Origin: Shimia_B sp038528385 | GTDB lineage: Bacteria; Pseudomonadota; Alphaproteobacteria; Rhodobacterales; Rhodobacteraceae | Assembly (NCBI GenBank): GCA_038528385.1 | Contig: JBCBET010000005.1 | Location: forward strand, 62,001-126,000 | Direction of reading: 5' to 3' | Length of the DNA: 64,000 bases | In this document: positions 9,182 to 17,481 of the stretch, one piece after another | Layout of the letters: each line of letters opens with the position of its first letter | How positions within the stretch are numbered: position 1 is the first letter of the stretch | The notes under the pieces: generated by a model | Databases searched by the model: none | Told to the model about the DNA's origin: nothing | Seen by the model: only the letters and a program-made list of their open reading frames with translations | Program-made: the position numbers and the translations under genes

Positions 9182-10606
9182 ATGGAAGCACTGACCTGGA
9201 CCGGCTCCTTCGGAGCGTATCTCAATCCAATCATCTACGCGCTCGGCGTTATCGCGCTCCTCGGCATGGCGCTGCAATTCATCATCCCGATCTTCGTGAC
9301 CACGAACCGTTCGGGGCTGCTCGCGATGCAGAAGGGCCCGGCGGATTATGCCGCCATGGCGTTTCTCGCCTCGGCCACGGGGATCGTGGCGATCGTCGTG
9401 CTCTACATGGTTGTGGCCATCGTGGGGCCCTACGGCGTCACCGGCATCATCGGCGAGGTCGGCGCGCGCTTCACGCCCGTCTGGGTCGCGCTCATCGCCA
9501 CCTTTGCGGTGTCGATGACGTTCAAGAAACGCCTCGGCCTCTACGGCAAGCTCTTTGACAGCCCCATCGGCATGGTGGGCCTCGGTCTCGTGCTCTTTTG
9601 GGTGTTCACGGCGGTCTTCGCCAACCTCATCATGACCTACGACCCCCTGGCGCAAGAGGTGGTGATGAAGAACGAGCCGCCCGGATCGCCCCTGAGCGGT
9701 GGCGATGGGGGTGCCTATCCCCACTACCTCCTCGGCGGGGACGCGCTGGCGCGCGATGTCTTCTCGCGCATGGTGGCAGGTAGCCAGATCGTCATCACCA
9801 TCGCGCCGCTCGCCACGCTCTTCGCCTTCATGGTGGGGATCACGCTGGGCCTGCCCGCGGGCTATTTCGGCGGGGCCTTCGACACGGTGCTGACCTTCGT
9901 GGCGAACCTCATCCTCGCCTTCCCGGTGATCCTGCTCTTCTACCTGCTGGTGACACCCGAGATCGTGGCCACGGGCCTGCCCACCTACATGGCCATGGTC
10001 CTATTCCTCTTCCCGATCCTCTTCCTCGTGGTGCTTTTCAATTCGCGGTACTTCACGACGCCGGGCAAGCGGAACGTGCTCGTGGCGGGGACGGTGCTGA
10101 TCGGCGGGTGGCTTTACTTGTCGCTCATCTCGCAGTTCAACACGCCGGTGGACTTCATGGGGCTCGCGGACCTCTTCGACGTGCCCGGCGGGATCCTGAT
10201 CGTGTTCGTGTCGGTGGTCTTCGTGAACTCGCCCACGGTCTTCCGGATCGTGCGGGGCCTCGCCCTCGACATCCAGACGCGCGATTACGTGGCCGCGGCC
10301 ACCACGCGCGGCGAGGGTCCGTGGTACATCATGCTCTGGGAGATCCTGCCCAATGCGCGCGGCCCGCTCATCGTCGATTTCTGCCTGCGCATCGGCTACA
10401 CCACGATCCTTCTCGGGACCCTGGGCTTCTTTGGCCTCGGCCTGCCACCCGAAAGCCCGGACTGGGGGACGACGATCAACGCGGGCCGCCGCCTCCTCAG
10501 CGCCTTCCCGCACCCCGCCATCGTGCCCGCCGTGGCGCTGGTGACCCTGGTGCTCGGCCTCAACCTCCTGGCCGACGGCCTGCGGGAAGAGAGCCTGAAG
10601 GACTGA
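9182..10606 (+). CDS. ABC transporter permease, DppC/OppC type, with extra N-terminal membrane region
   Basis: 474 residues, clearly longer than the usual 280-320 of DppC proteins. The first 130 or so residues carry three additional hydrophobic segments before the normal start of the DppC fold (GMVGLGLVLFWVFTAVFANLI). The EAA-like loop is DYVAAATTRGEGPWYIMLWEILPNARGPLI, followed by GFFGLGLPPESPDWG, typical of DppC. The ATG at 9182 has an excellent AAGGAGGA ribosome binding site. No ATPase gene follows; the next gene is on the other strand. Confidence 0.9.
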   Translation: MEALTWTGSFGAYLNPIIYALGVIALLGMALQFIIPIFVTTNRSGLLAMQKGPADYAAMAFLASATGIVAIVVLYMVVAIVGPYGVTGIIGEVGARFTPVWVALIATFAVSMTFKKRLGLYGKLFDSPIGMVGLGLVLFWVFTAVFANLIMTYDPLAQEVVMKNEPPGSPLSGGDGGAYPHYLLGGDALARDVFSRMVAGSQIVITIAPLATLFAFMVGITLGLPAGYFGGAFDTVLTFVANLILAFPVILLFYLLVTPEIVATGLPTYMAMVLFLFPILFLVVLFNSRYFTTPGKRNVLVAGTVLIGGWLYLSLISQFNTPVDFMGLADLFDVPGGILIVFVSVVFVNSPTVFRIVRGLALDIQTRDYVAAATTRGEGPWYIMLWEILPNARGPLIVDFCLRIGYTTILLGTLGFFGLGLPPESPDWGTTINAGRRLLSAFPHPAIVPAVALVTLVLGLNLLADGLREESLKD

Positions 10607-10616
10607 CGCGCCACAC

Positions 10617-10679
10617 GCCCCGGCCACCGCGCCGGGGCCTCCACCTCAAAGAACGAGGTCCCGGGTCACGGCCCGGGAC
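10617..10679. terminator. Twin GC hairpins between converging genes
   Basis: Two perfect eight-base-pair stems lie in the 88 bases separating the permease and the transglycosylase. They are GCCCCGGC/GCCGGGGC at 10617-10638 and GTCCCGGG/CCCGGGAC at 10658-10679, each with a six-base loop. They probably end transcription from both sides, but neither has a U-tract. Confidence 0.55.
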
Positions 10680-10694
10680 GCGTCGCGCGCGAGG

Positions 10695-11339
10695 CTAGGA
10701 TCCCAGGATGATCCTCACGTAGTTCTGCGTTTCCTTGAACGGCGGCACGCCGCCATATTCCTCCACCCGGTGCGGGCCGGCATTGTAGGCCGCGAGCGCC
10801 AGCCGCCAGGAGCGGAACCTGCGGTACTGCTCTGCGAGATACCGCGCGCCGCCTTCGAGGTTCTGGCGCGGGTCGTTGGGGTCCACGCGCAGGTAGCGCG
10901 CCGTGGCCGGCATGAGCTGCGCGAGCCCCATGGCGCCCTTGGGCGAGCGGGCCCGCGCGTTCCAGCCGCTCTCCTGCTGCACGAGCCTGAGAAAGATATC
11001 CTCGGGGATGCCGTGCTGGCGTGCGGCGCGGCGGGCCATGGCGAGGTAGGGACCGGAATACCGCCCCTCGTAGCGCGGCACATTGGCGATGGAGGGCGTC
11101 TCGAAAGCACGGGGCGTCAGCCGCACGGAATTCGAATACTGGGAGGCCGCCCGGTTATCGAGCACGTCGAGCTGACTTTCGAAGATCGATTGCCGGTTCT
11201 TCGTCGACGTCGTCTGGGCGTGGGCAGATGTCGCTGTCAACGCACTGACCGCGATGAATAATCCCAGGCGTGGCAGCACCCGTCCCATGGCGGCCACCGT
11301 ATAGCGAAGCCGCCGCAAAAGGCCACGCTTAATGGACAT
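10695..11339 (-). CDS. Lytic transglycosylase, SLT domain
   Basis: Cleaves peptidoglycan glycan strands with 1,6-anhydro product formation in the periplasm. 214 residues. After a basic leader and hydrophobic stretch ending at AHAQ (about residue 41), the SLT domain spans about residues 95-210. The catalytic Glu is Glu123 in LVQQESGWN. Also present are SPKGAMGLAQLMPATAR and LALAAYNAGPHRVEEYGG. The ATG at 11339 gives a long n-region; Met18 is an alternative start. It stands alone, convergent with the transporter operon and divergent from ssb. Confidence 0.92.
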   Translation of the reverse strand: MSIKRGLLRRLRYTVAAMGRVLPRLGLFIAVSALTATSAHAQTTSTKNRQSIFESQLDVLDNRAASQYSNSVRLTPRAFETPSIANVPRYEGRYSGPYLAMARRAARQHGIPEDIFLRLVQQESGWNARARSPKGAMGLAQLMPATARYLRVDPNDPRQNLEGGARYLAEQYRRFRSWRLALAAYNAGPHRVEEYGGVPPFKETQNYVRIILGS

Positions 11340-11404
11340 TCACCCGCCGTTAACGAATACATGAAGGAATTGAGGAAAATCAGCGAGATTCGAAGGGGGG
11401 ACCC

Positions 11405-11914
11405 ATGGCGGGCTCTGTCAACAAAGTCATCATCGTCGGCAATCTGGGCCAGGACCCGGAGGTGCGCAGCTTCCAGAACGGCGGCAAGGTCTGCAACCTG
11501 AGCGTGGCGACCTCCGAGAGCTGGAAGGACCGCAACACCGGCGAGCGCCGGGAAAAGACGGAATGGCACCGCGTGGCGATCTTCAACGAGGGGCTCGTGC
11601 GCATCGCCGAGCAATACCTGCGCAAGGGCTCCAAGGTCTATCTCGAGGGCCAGCTCGAGACCCGCAAGTGGCAAGATCAGAACGGGCAGGACCGGTATTC
11701 CACCGAGGTGGTGCTGCGCAACTACACCGGCAACCTCACCATGCTCGACGGGCGCAGCGAAGGCGGCGCCAGCATGGGCGGCGGCGGTGGTGGTGGCGGC
11801 TATGTCCGCGATGACCGCGGCGGTGGCGGCGGCGGCTATGGCGGCGACCAGCGCGGCGGCGGCTACAACGCCCCGGCCCCGGCAGCCGATCTCGACGACG
11901 AGATCCCGTTCTAG
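11405..11914 (+). CDS. ssb: Single-stranded DNA-binding protein
   Basis: 169 residues. The OB-fold occupies about residues 1-112 (GSVNKVIIVGNLGQDPEVR, WHRVAIFNEGLVRIAEQYLRKGSKVYLEGQ in pieces). A Gly-rich flexible linker with GGGGGGGY-type repeats follows, ending in the acidic tip DDEIPF that binds partner proteins. The ATG at 11405 is preceded by a purine-rich AAGGGGGGA stretch. No alphaproteobacterial LexA-type GAAC/GTTC pair was found directly upstream. Confidence 0.97.
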   Translation: MAGSVNKVIIVGNLGQDPEVRSFQNGGKVCNLSVATSESWKDRNTGERREKTEWHRVAIFNEGLVRIAEQYLRKGSKVYLEGQLETRKWQDQNGQDRYSTEVVLRNYTGNLTMLDGRSEGGASMGGGGGGGGYVRDDRGGGGGGYGGDQRGGGYNAPAPAADLDDEIPF

Positions 11915-11918
11915 GCGC

Positions 11919-12947
11919 TCACTCGCGCGCGGAGAGCCGCGCGGGCGGGTTGATCAGGTAGGGGGCCAAGCGCTCGAACGCCGTGGCCTCACCTTCGCGG
12001 ACCGAGCGCAGGATGCGGATCGCCGCCGGGCTTTCCAGCGCGATCTGGTGGTTGAGCCCGCGCCGCGCCGCGAGCGCCGTGAAATCCACCACCGCCACCG
12101 GCAGGTCCCCGATATCCTCGGCGCGCGTGATCGTGCCGAGCCGTTCGCGCCGCCCCGTCAGAAGGCCCGACAGGGTGAGCGCGCGGTCGCTCTGGGCCAC
12201 GAAGATCACGAAGGGCTCCGGAAGCGTGCCGATATCGGCGGCCTGCCTGCGGAAGAGTTCGCTGTCGATGTCCGGCGAGACGAGCGTGACACCGCTGATC
12301 CGGCGCAGCACCCTGCCCTCCCCCGCGAGCGCCAGCTGGCGCATGGCCTCCATGGTGAGCAGGCTGCCCATGGAATGGGCCACGATCAGCACCCTGCGCC
12401 GCGCGGTGAGGTTGCGCAACGTCTCCACGAGGTCGCCGCGCGCGAAAAGGACGCTGTCGCGGTCATAGAGATAGCCCCGCACATCCGCCGCCGAGGGCCA
12501 GGCGAAGAGCACCGTGGGCTGGTCGATCTCGAAATCGTGCCGGATCTGCGCGAGCTGGAACGCGGCCTCGGGCACGGTGTTGTTGAAGCCGTGGATATAG
12601 AGCACGACCTCGGGCGCCGCGCCCAGGGCGGCCTCCATCTGCGCGAAGGTCCGGTAGGGCGTCAGGCCGGTGACGGCGAAGGTCCGCGCCGCATCGGCGG
12701 GCCCGTTCGGATAGGCGATCTGCCCGGTCCGATGCGTGGGCGGGACGGAGACATCGGCGCGCGCATAGTTCAGCACCGTGTCGCGGTCCGCACCGAAGAG
12801 CGAGGCCGTACCGGGCCGCGGCACGCGGGTCGTGATGATGTCGATGGGGTAGATGCTGGCCCCCGGCGCCGGGGGCGCGAGGGGCGCAATGTCCCGGAGC
12901 GCGCAGGCCGCAATGAAGACCAGCGCCGCCCAGAGCGCGCGCCTCAC
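11919..12947 (-). CDS. Alpha/beta hydrolase lipoprotein (DUF900-type esterase)
   Basis: 342 residues. A short leader with lipobox IAAC (Cys15) implies membrane anchoring. The hydrolase core shows the oxyanion loop YIHGFNN (117-123) and the nucleophile elbow AHSMGS (Ser192), as in DUF900 proteins. Substrate unknown. The GTG start at 12947 overlaps the aroB stop by four bases (GTGA), so it is the last gene of an aroK-aroB-hydrolase operon. Nothing in the sequence links its function to the shikimate pathway. Confidence 0.85.
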   Translation of the reverse strand: MRRALWAALVFIAACALRDIAPLAPPAPGASIYPIDIITTRVPRPGTASLFGADRDTVLNYARADVSVPPTHRTGQIAYPNGPADAARTFAVTGLTPYRTFAQMEAALGAAPEVVLYIHGFNNTVPEAAFQLAQIRHDFEIDQPTVLFAWPSAADVRGYLYDRDSVLFARGDLVETLRNLTARRRVLIVAHSMGSLLTMEAMRQLALAGEGRVLRRISGVTLVSPDIDSELFRRQAADIGTLPEPFVIFVAQSDRALTLSGLLTGRRERLGTITRAEDIGDLPVAVVDFTALAARRGLNHQIALESPAAIRILRSVREGEATAFERLAPYLINPPARLSARE

Positions 12948-14047
12948 CGCGCGTCCTCCAGCACGTCGATGACGGCTTCGCGGGGAACCTCGCCCGTCAC
13001 GAAGGCCTCCCCGATCCCGTGAAGGAGCACGAAGCGCAGCGCGCCGGCGATGACCTTCTTGTCCTGGCCCATGAGCTCCACGAGGGCCTCCGACGACGGC
13101 AGCGCGCCGGGAATGTCGGAGAGCCGCGCCTTCAGGCCCATCTCGCTCAGGTGCGCCGTGACGCGGCCCGGCTCCTCCTGGGAGGCAAGCCCGAGGCGCG
13201 CGGACAGCTCCGTGGCCAGCGCGCAGCCGATGGCCACCCCCTCCCCGTGGAGGAGCCGGCCCGAATAGCCGGTGGCGGCCTCGAGCGCGTGACAGAACGT
13301 GTGGCCCAGATTGAGGAGCGCGCGGTCGCCCTGCTCGGTCTCGTCGCGCACGACGATCTCGGCCTTCATCTCCACGGAGCGGGTGACCGCGCGCAGGCGG
13401 GCGGCGGCATCGCCGTCGCGCAGGGCGGGGCCGTGGGCCTCGAGCCAGGCAAAGAACGCCGCATCGCCCAGAAGCCCGTATTTCATCACCTCGCCGTAGC
13501 CCGCGAGGAAGTCGCGCTCCGTGAGCGTGTCGAGGAGGGCGGTATCGGCGAGGACGAGCGATGGCTGGTGGAAGGCTCCAATCAGGTTCTTGCCCTGGGG
13601 CGCGTTGATCCCGGTCTTGCCGCCCACGGAGCTGTCGACCTGCGCCAGGAGGCTCGTGGGGATCTGCACGAAGCGCACGCCGCGCAAGACGATCGCCGCC
13701 GCGAAGCCCACCAGATCGCCGATGACCCCGCCGCCGAGGGCTATGACCACGTCGCGCCGCTCGATCCTCTGGCTCAGCAGGAAGTCCACCGTGCGCGTGA
13801 GCTGGGGCCAGCTCTTGGTGGCCTCGCCCGGCGGCAACGTGAGCGTGGTGGCCGCGATCCCTTCGCCCTCGAGCGCGGCGAGAAGCGGCGCGAGGTGGTG
13901 GGCCGCCACGGTCTCGTCGGTCACGATGGCCACGCGGGGCCGCACGAGGAGCGGCGCGATGCGCGCGCCCGCCTCGCCCAGCAGCCCGGGGCCCAGCACC
14001 ACGTCATAGGCCCGCGCGCCCAGCGGGACGTGGACGGTCTCACGCAT
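12944..14047 (-). CDS. aroB: 3-dehydroquinate synthase
   Basis: Second step of the shikimate pathway (DAHP to dehydroquinate), NAD- and metal-dependent. 367 residues from the ATG at 14047, which overlaps the aroK stop by eight bases. Seen are ALGGGVIGDLVGFAAA (NAD binding), QVDSSVGGKTGINAPQGKN, the metal ligand Glu in GYGEVMKYG, His in NLGHTFCHALE and His in LHGEGVAIG. Normal length. Confidence 0.97.
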   Translation of the reverse strand: MRETVHVPLGARAYDVVLGPGLLGEAGARIAPLLVRPRVAIVTDETVAAHHLAPLLAALEGEGIAATTLTLPPGEATKSWPQLTRTVDFLLSQRIERRDVVIALGGGVIGDLVGFAAAIVLRGVRFVQIPTSLLAQVDSSVGGKTGINAPQGKNLIGAFHQPSLVLADTALLDTLTERDFLAGYGEVMKYGLLGDAAFFAWLEAHGPALRDGDAAARLRAVTRSVEMKAEIVVRDETEQGDRALLNLGHTFCHALEAATGYSGRLLHGEGVAIGCALATELSARLGLASQEEPGRVTAHLSEMGLKARLSDIPGALPSSEALVELMGQDKKVIAGALRFVLLHGIGEAFVTGEVPREAVIDVLEDAR

Positions 14048-14594
14048 CCGCCACCTCCAGCACGTCGGGACGCGCCCGGGCCAAGGCGCGCGCCACATGG
14101 GCGGCCATCTCGGGCACGGAGAATGCCTCCACCGCATCCACCACGAGGCCCGCCTGCGCGTAATGCGGCTCCCGCTCGGCGATGAGCGTCCGCAGCGTCG
14201 CGCGCGGATCGCTCGTGCGCAGGAGCGGGCGCGTGGTCTTGTGCCGGACCCGCTCCCAGAGCAGCGCCTCCTCGGCCCGAAGCCAGAGCGCCACGCCCCG
14301 CGCGGCGATCGCCTGCCGCGTTTCGGGGCGCAGGAACGCGCCCCCGCCGGTGGACAGCACCCCCGGCGGCGAGAGCGCCATGAGGCGCGCGATCACCTGC
14401 ATCTCCTTGTCCCGGAAAAACGCCTCCCCGTCGCGGGCGAAGACCTCCGCCACGGTCATGTTCGCGGCTTCCTCCAGCGCCTGGTCACTGTCGCGGAAGG
14501 GCACGTCGAGGAGCGCGGCCAGCGCGCGGCCCACGGCGGTCTTGCCCGCGCCCATCATGCCCACGAGCACGACGGTCTTCTTCAAACGGCCCAC
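14040..14594 (-). CDS. aroK: Shikimate kinase
   Basis: Phosphorylates shikimate at the 3-hydroxyl with ATP. 184 residues. Walker A is GMMGAGKTAVG. The shikimate-binding DSD is in PFRDSDQALE, and GEAFFRDKE and STGGGAFLRPE are present, with the lid region RPLLR. The start is GTG at 14594; a TTG three codons on is possible. First gene of the aroK-aroB-hydrolase operon. Confidence 0.95.
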   Translation of the reverse strand: MGRLKKTVVLVGMMGAGKTAVGRALAALLDVPFRDSDQALEEAANMTVAEVFARDGEAFFRDKEMQVIARLMALSPPGVLSTGGGAFLRPETRQAIAARGVALWLRAEEALLWERVRHKTTRPLLRTSDPRATLRTLIAEREPHYAQAGLVVDAVEAFSVPEMAAHVARALARARPDVLEVADA

Positions 14595-14666
14595 GGCGCC
14601 CCCCGTCTGCGATGCCTGCGCTCAGCGCTGGGCCACGGCGCGTTTCCGCCAAGGCCCGATAAGCAC

Positions 14667-14695
14667 TTGCTACAGGGGGTTGAATGGCGTGAATA
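14667..14695 (+). promoter_or_regulatory. Candidate promoter for the xerD operon
   Basis: TTGCTA and TGAATA are separated by 17 bases, 87 bases before the small membrane protein gene. It is the best sigma70-like pair in this divergent gap, but promoter consensus is loose in this group. Confidence 0.3.
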
Positions 14696-14781
14696 TGCCT
14701 GAAAGGCCATATATAAACGCAGCGCGCGACCCCGGTCGCGGCAACACGCGCAAAGAGCAGTCATCGGCCGAAGAGCAGAGC

Positions 14782-14931
14782 ATGTGGCGGATCGTCAAAT
14801 TCCTCGTCTACCTCCTCGTGATCGCGGGGATCGGTCTGACGGGCTATGCCTATCTGGGGCCCATCGTCGGCGCCGATTTCCTGCCCACGCGGGAGACCGT
14901 GACCGTGCCCGTGGAGCTCGACCTTGAGTGA
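14782..14931 (+). CDS. Small single-pass membrane protein, function unknown
   Basis: 49 residues. MWRIVKFLVYLLVIAGIGLTG forms one membrane helix, followed by YAYLGPIVGADF and a short acidic tail. The ATG at 14782 follows AAGAGCAGAG. The downstream gene begins inside its last codons (TTGAGTGA), so the two are translationally coupled. It is probably a genuine gene because of the coupling and coding-like composition. No function can be assigned. Confidence 0.7.
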   Translation: MWRIVKFLVYLLVIAGIGLTGYAYLGPIVGADFLPTRETVTVPVELDLE

Positions 14932-16462
14932 TCGCAGGGCCATAGCCACAGGGAGAGCGAGAGCCACCGCCGCGGCCGCGGCGTGCCTCGCGCTTCTCGC
15001 CGCGGGCAGCACCGCGCAGGAGGCGCAGGAGGCCGAGGACGCCCCGCTCTCGGCCATCGACTGGCTGGGCGACGTGCCCATGGAGCCGGCCCTCGACGAT
15101 CCCTTCCGGGCGCTCGAGGCGCCGGTGGCCGAAAGCGGCGCGGTGCCCAGCGTGGAGGCCGCCCCGCTGGAGGATGGCGGCGGCTCGGGCACCGGCGTCA
15201 TCTCCACCGCCGTGAGCGGTTTGCCGAGCCGGCTCTGGCAGGGCGCCACGGAGGCCGAGATCGCCGCGGGCTTCGACGCGATTCCCACCGAGGCGCTCCT
15301 TCCCGTGCAGCAGATGCGCCAGCGCCTGCTCCTCGCCGCCGCCGCCCCGCCCGCGGGGACCGACGAGGCGGCGTTTCTCGTGCTGCGCGTGGATGCGCTC
15401 GTGGCCCTCGGGGCGGTGCCCGCGGCGCTCTCGCTCCTCGAGGAGGCGGGGGAGACGCTCCTGCGCGACGGACGGGTTTTTCGCCGCTACGCCGATCTCT
15501 CGCTCCTGACGGGGCGCGAGGATGCCGCCTGCGCGCGGCTCCGCGGGGAGGCGGCGCTCTCGGACGATATCGCGCTGCGCGTCTTCTGCCTCGCGCGGAC
15601 CTCCGACTGGAACGCCGCCGCCGTGGCGCTCAACACCGCCGCCGTGCTGGGCGATGTCGCGCCAGAGACCGCGGAGCTTCTCACGCAGTTCCTCGAGCCC
15701 GAATTCGCCGACGGGACGGCGCCGCCCCTGCCGCCCGGGCCGGTCACGCCGCTTCTCATGCGCCTGCGCGAAGCCGTGGGCGCGCCGCTCGCCTCCGCCG
15801 ATCTGCCGCCCGCCTTCGCGGTCTCGGACCTGCGCGCCGACATGGGCTGGAAGGCGCAGCTCGACGCCGCCGAACGCCTGGCGCGCACGGGCGCCTTGCC
15901 GCCCGCGCAACTCGCCGCGCTCTACAGAGCCCGCGTGCCCGCCGCCTCCGGCGGTGTCTGGGACCGGGCGGAGGCCGTGCGGCGCATCAGCGAAGCCTTG
16001 GAGACGGGTGCCGCCCTCGACGCCCCGCTGGAGGCGGGCCGCGCCGCCCTGGCCGCCGCCGGGCTCGAGGCGCAACTGGCCGCCATGGTGGCCGACGCCC
16101 TGCGCCAGCGGGACGCGGGCGGCCCGGCGCGGCAGCGGCTGCTGCTTTTGTCGCCTTTCTATGAGGCCGCCACCGCTGCGGAGGGCCTGCCCGCGGAGGT
16201 GGCGCGCGGGCGCGTGGTCTCCGCGAGCGCCAATTCCGCGCTGGAGGAGGCCATCGCCGAGGCGTTCCGCCCGGGCCGCGAGATCGACCCGCCCGTGTCA
16301 CTCGGTCTCGCGCTGCTCGATGCGCTCGCCACCATCGAGGCCGCGCGCACCGGCGCCTCCATCGAGCTCACGCGCGCGCTCGCGCTTCTGCGCGCCGTGG
16401 GTCTCGAGGACATCGCCCGGCAATCGGCGCTGCACCTCCTCCTGATGCAGGCGGATGCATGA
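14924..16462 (+). CDS. Ala-rich exported protein of unknown function, upstream of xerD
   Basis: 512 residues starting with TTG at 14924, overlapping the previous stop. No in-frame ATG gives a signal peptide. A basic leader (RRAIATGRARAT) and an Ala/Leu-rich h-region ending near GSTAQ suggest export. The rest is acidic, very Ala/Leu-rich and predicted helical, possibly repeat helices. Its stop overlaps the xerD start as ATGA. I recall long Ala-rich proteins at this position in Roseobacters, sometimes labelled antifreeze-like, but that label has no functional basis. Confidence 0.75.
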   Translation: MSDRRAIATGRARATAAAAACLALLAAGSTAQEAQEAEDAPLSAIDWLGDVPMEPALDDPFRALEAPVAESGAVPSVEAAPLEDGGGSGTGVISTAVSGLPSRLWQGATEAEIAAGFDAIPTEALLPVQQMRQRLLLAAAAPPAGTDEAAFLVLRVDALVALGAVPAALSLLEEAGETLLRDGRVFRRYADLSLLTGREDAACARLRGEAALSDDIALRVFCLARTSDWNAAAVALNTAAVLGDVAPETAELLTQFLEPEFADGTAPPLPPGPVTPLLMRLREAVGAPLASADLPPAFAVSDLRADMGWKAQLDAAERLARTGALPPAQLAALYRARVPAASGGVWDRAEAVRRISEALETGAALDAPLEAGRAALAAAGLEAQLAAMVADALRQRDAGGPARQRLLLLSPFYEAATAAEGLPAEVARGRVVSASANSALEEAIAEAFRPGREIDPPVSLGLALLDALATIEAARTGASIELTRALALLRAVGLEDIARQSALHLLLMQADA

Positions 16463-17367
16463 GGGACGACGCCCACGCGATCGAGGCCTTCATCGAGGCC
16501 CAGGCCGCAGAGCTCGACGCCGCACCGAACACCCAAGTGGCCTATGCCCGGGATCTCAAGGATGCGAGCGGGTGGCTCGCGCGCCGGGGGCTCGACTTCG
16601 CCCGCGCCAGCCGCGCCGATATCGAGGCCTATCTGGGCTTCTGCGAGGCCCAGGGTCTGGCGCGGGCCACGCGGGCGCGGCGGCTGTCCGCGCTGAAGCA
16701 GCTCTACCGGTTCACCTTCGAGGAGGGCTGGCGCGGCGATAATCCCGCGATCCAGATCACCGGGCCGGGCCGCGAGGCGCGGCTGCCGAAGACGCTGAGC
16801 CTCGAGGAAGTAGAGGCCTTGCTGGAGGCCGCGCGGCGGTCCGGGAAATCCCGGCCCGCGCGGCTCCGCGCCACCTGCCTGATGGAGGTGCTCTACGCCA
16901 CGGGAATGCGCGTGAGCGAGCTCGTGTCGCTGCCGGTGAGCGCGGCACGGGGCGATCCGCGACTGCTTCTCATTCGCGGCAAGGGGGGCAAGGAACGGCT
17001 CGTGCCGCTCTCGGAGCCCGCCCGCGCCGCGCTCGCCGACTGGCTCGGGCATCTCGATGCCGCCGTGGGGCCCGCGCCGAGGTTCCTGTTTCCCTCGCGC
17101 TCCAAGGAGGGGCATCTCACGCGCCACGCTTTCTACATGCAGATCAAGGCGCTGGCGGTGGCCGCTGGCGTGAGCCCGGCGAAGGTGACGCCCCATACGC
17201 TGCGCCACGCCTTCGCGACGCATCTTCTGGCCAACGGCGCCGATCTCCGCGCGATCCAGACGCTCTTGGGCCATGCCGACGTGGCCACGACGGAGATCTA
17301 TACCCACGTCCTCGAGGACCGGTTGCGCGATCTGGTCCTCGATCACCACCCGCTCGCGGAGCCCTGA
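16459..17367 (+). CDS. xerD: Site-specific tyrosine recombinase XerD
   Basis: Resolves chromosome dimers at dif together with XerC. 302 residues. The N-terminal SAM-like domain covers residues 1-95 and the catalytic domain about 110-295. Catalytic residues are Arg151 (TGMRVSEL), Lys175 (RGKGGKER), His246 and Arg249 (HTLRH), His272 (LGHADVATTEIYTH) and Tyr281. The set is complete. It overlaps the upstream gene by four bases. No integrase-specific features or att site nearby, so it is a housekeeping recombinase rather than part of an island. Confidence 0.94.
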   Translation: MRDDAHAIEAFIEAQAAELDAAPNTQVAYARDLKDASGWLARRGLDFARASRADIEAYLGFCEAQGLARATRARRLSALKQLYRFTFEEGWRGDNPAIQITGPGREARLPKTLSLEEVEALLEAARRSGKSRPARLRATCLMEVLYATGMRVSELVSLPVSAARGDPRLLLIRGKGGKERLVPLSEPARAALADWLGHLDAAVGPAPRFLFPSRSKEGHLTRHAFYMQIKALAVAAGVSPAKVTPHTLRHAFATHLLANGADLRAIQTLLGHADVATTEIYTHVLEDRLRDLVLDHHPLAEP

Positions 17368-17481
17368 TCGGGGCGGACGGCTTTTTCAAAAGCCTGTGCG
17401 CCGTTCATTGGACGGGAATTTGGCGGCAGCGGAGGGAGCGGCGCTCTTGTCAGGGGGCGGAGCGGGCGGCATATCCGCGCT

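Noticed and set aside
8081..9724. Long antisense frames (here 547 codons, and similar ones opposite lpxD, nrdJ and katG)
   Set aside because: Shadow frames of GC-rich genes with His/Arg/Gly-rich, repetitive products and no domains.
16459..17367. xerD as a phage or island integrase
   Set aside because: XerD-like length, complete motifs and conserved-type neighbours; no mobile genes.
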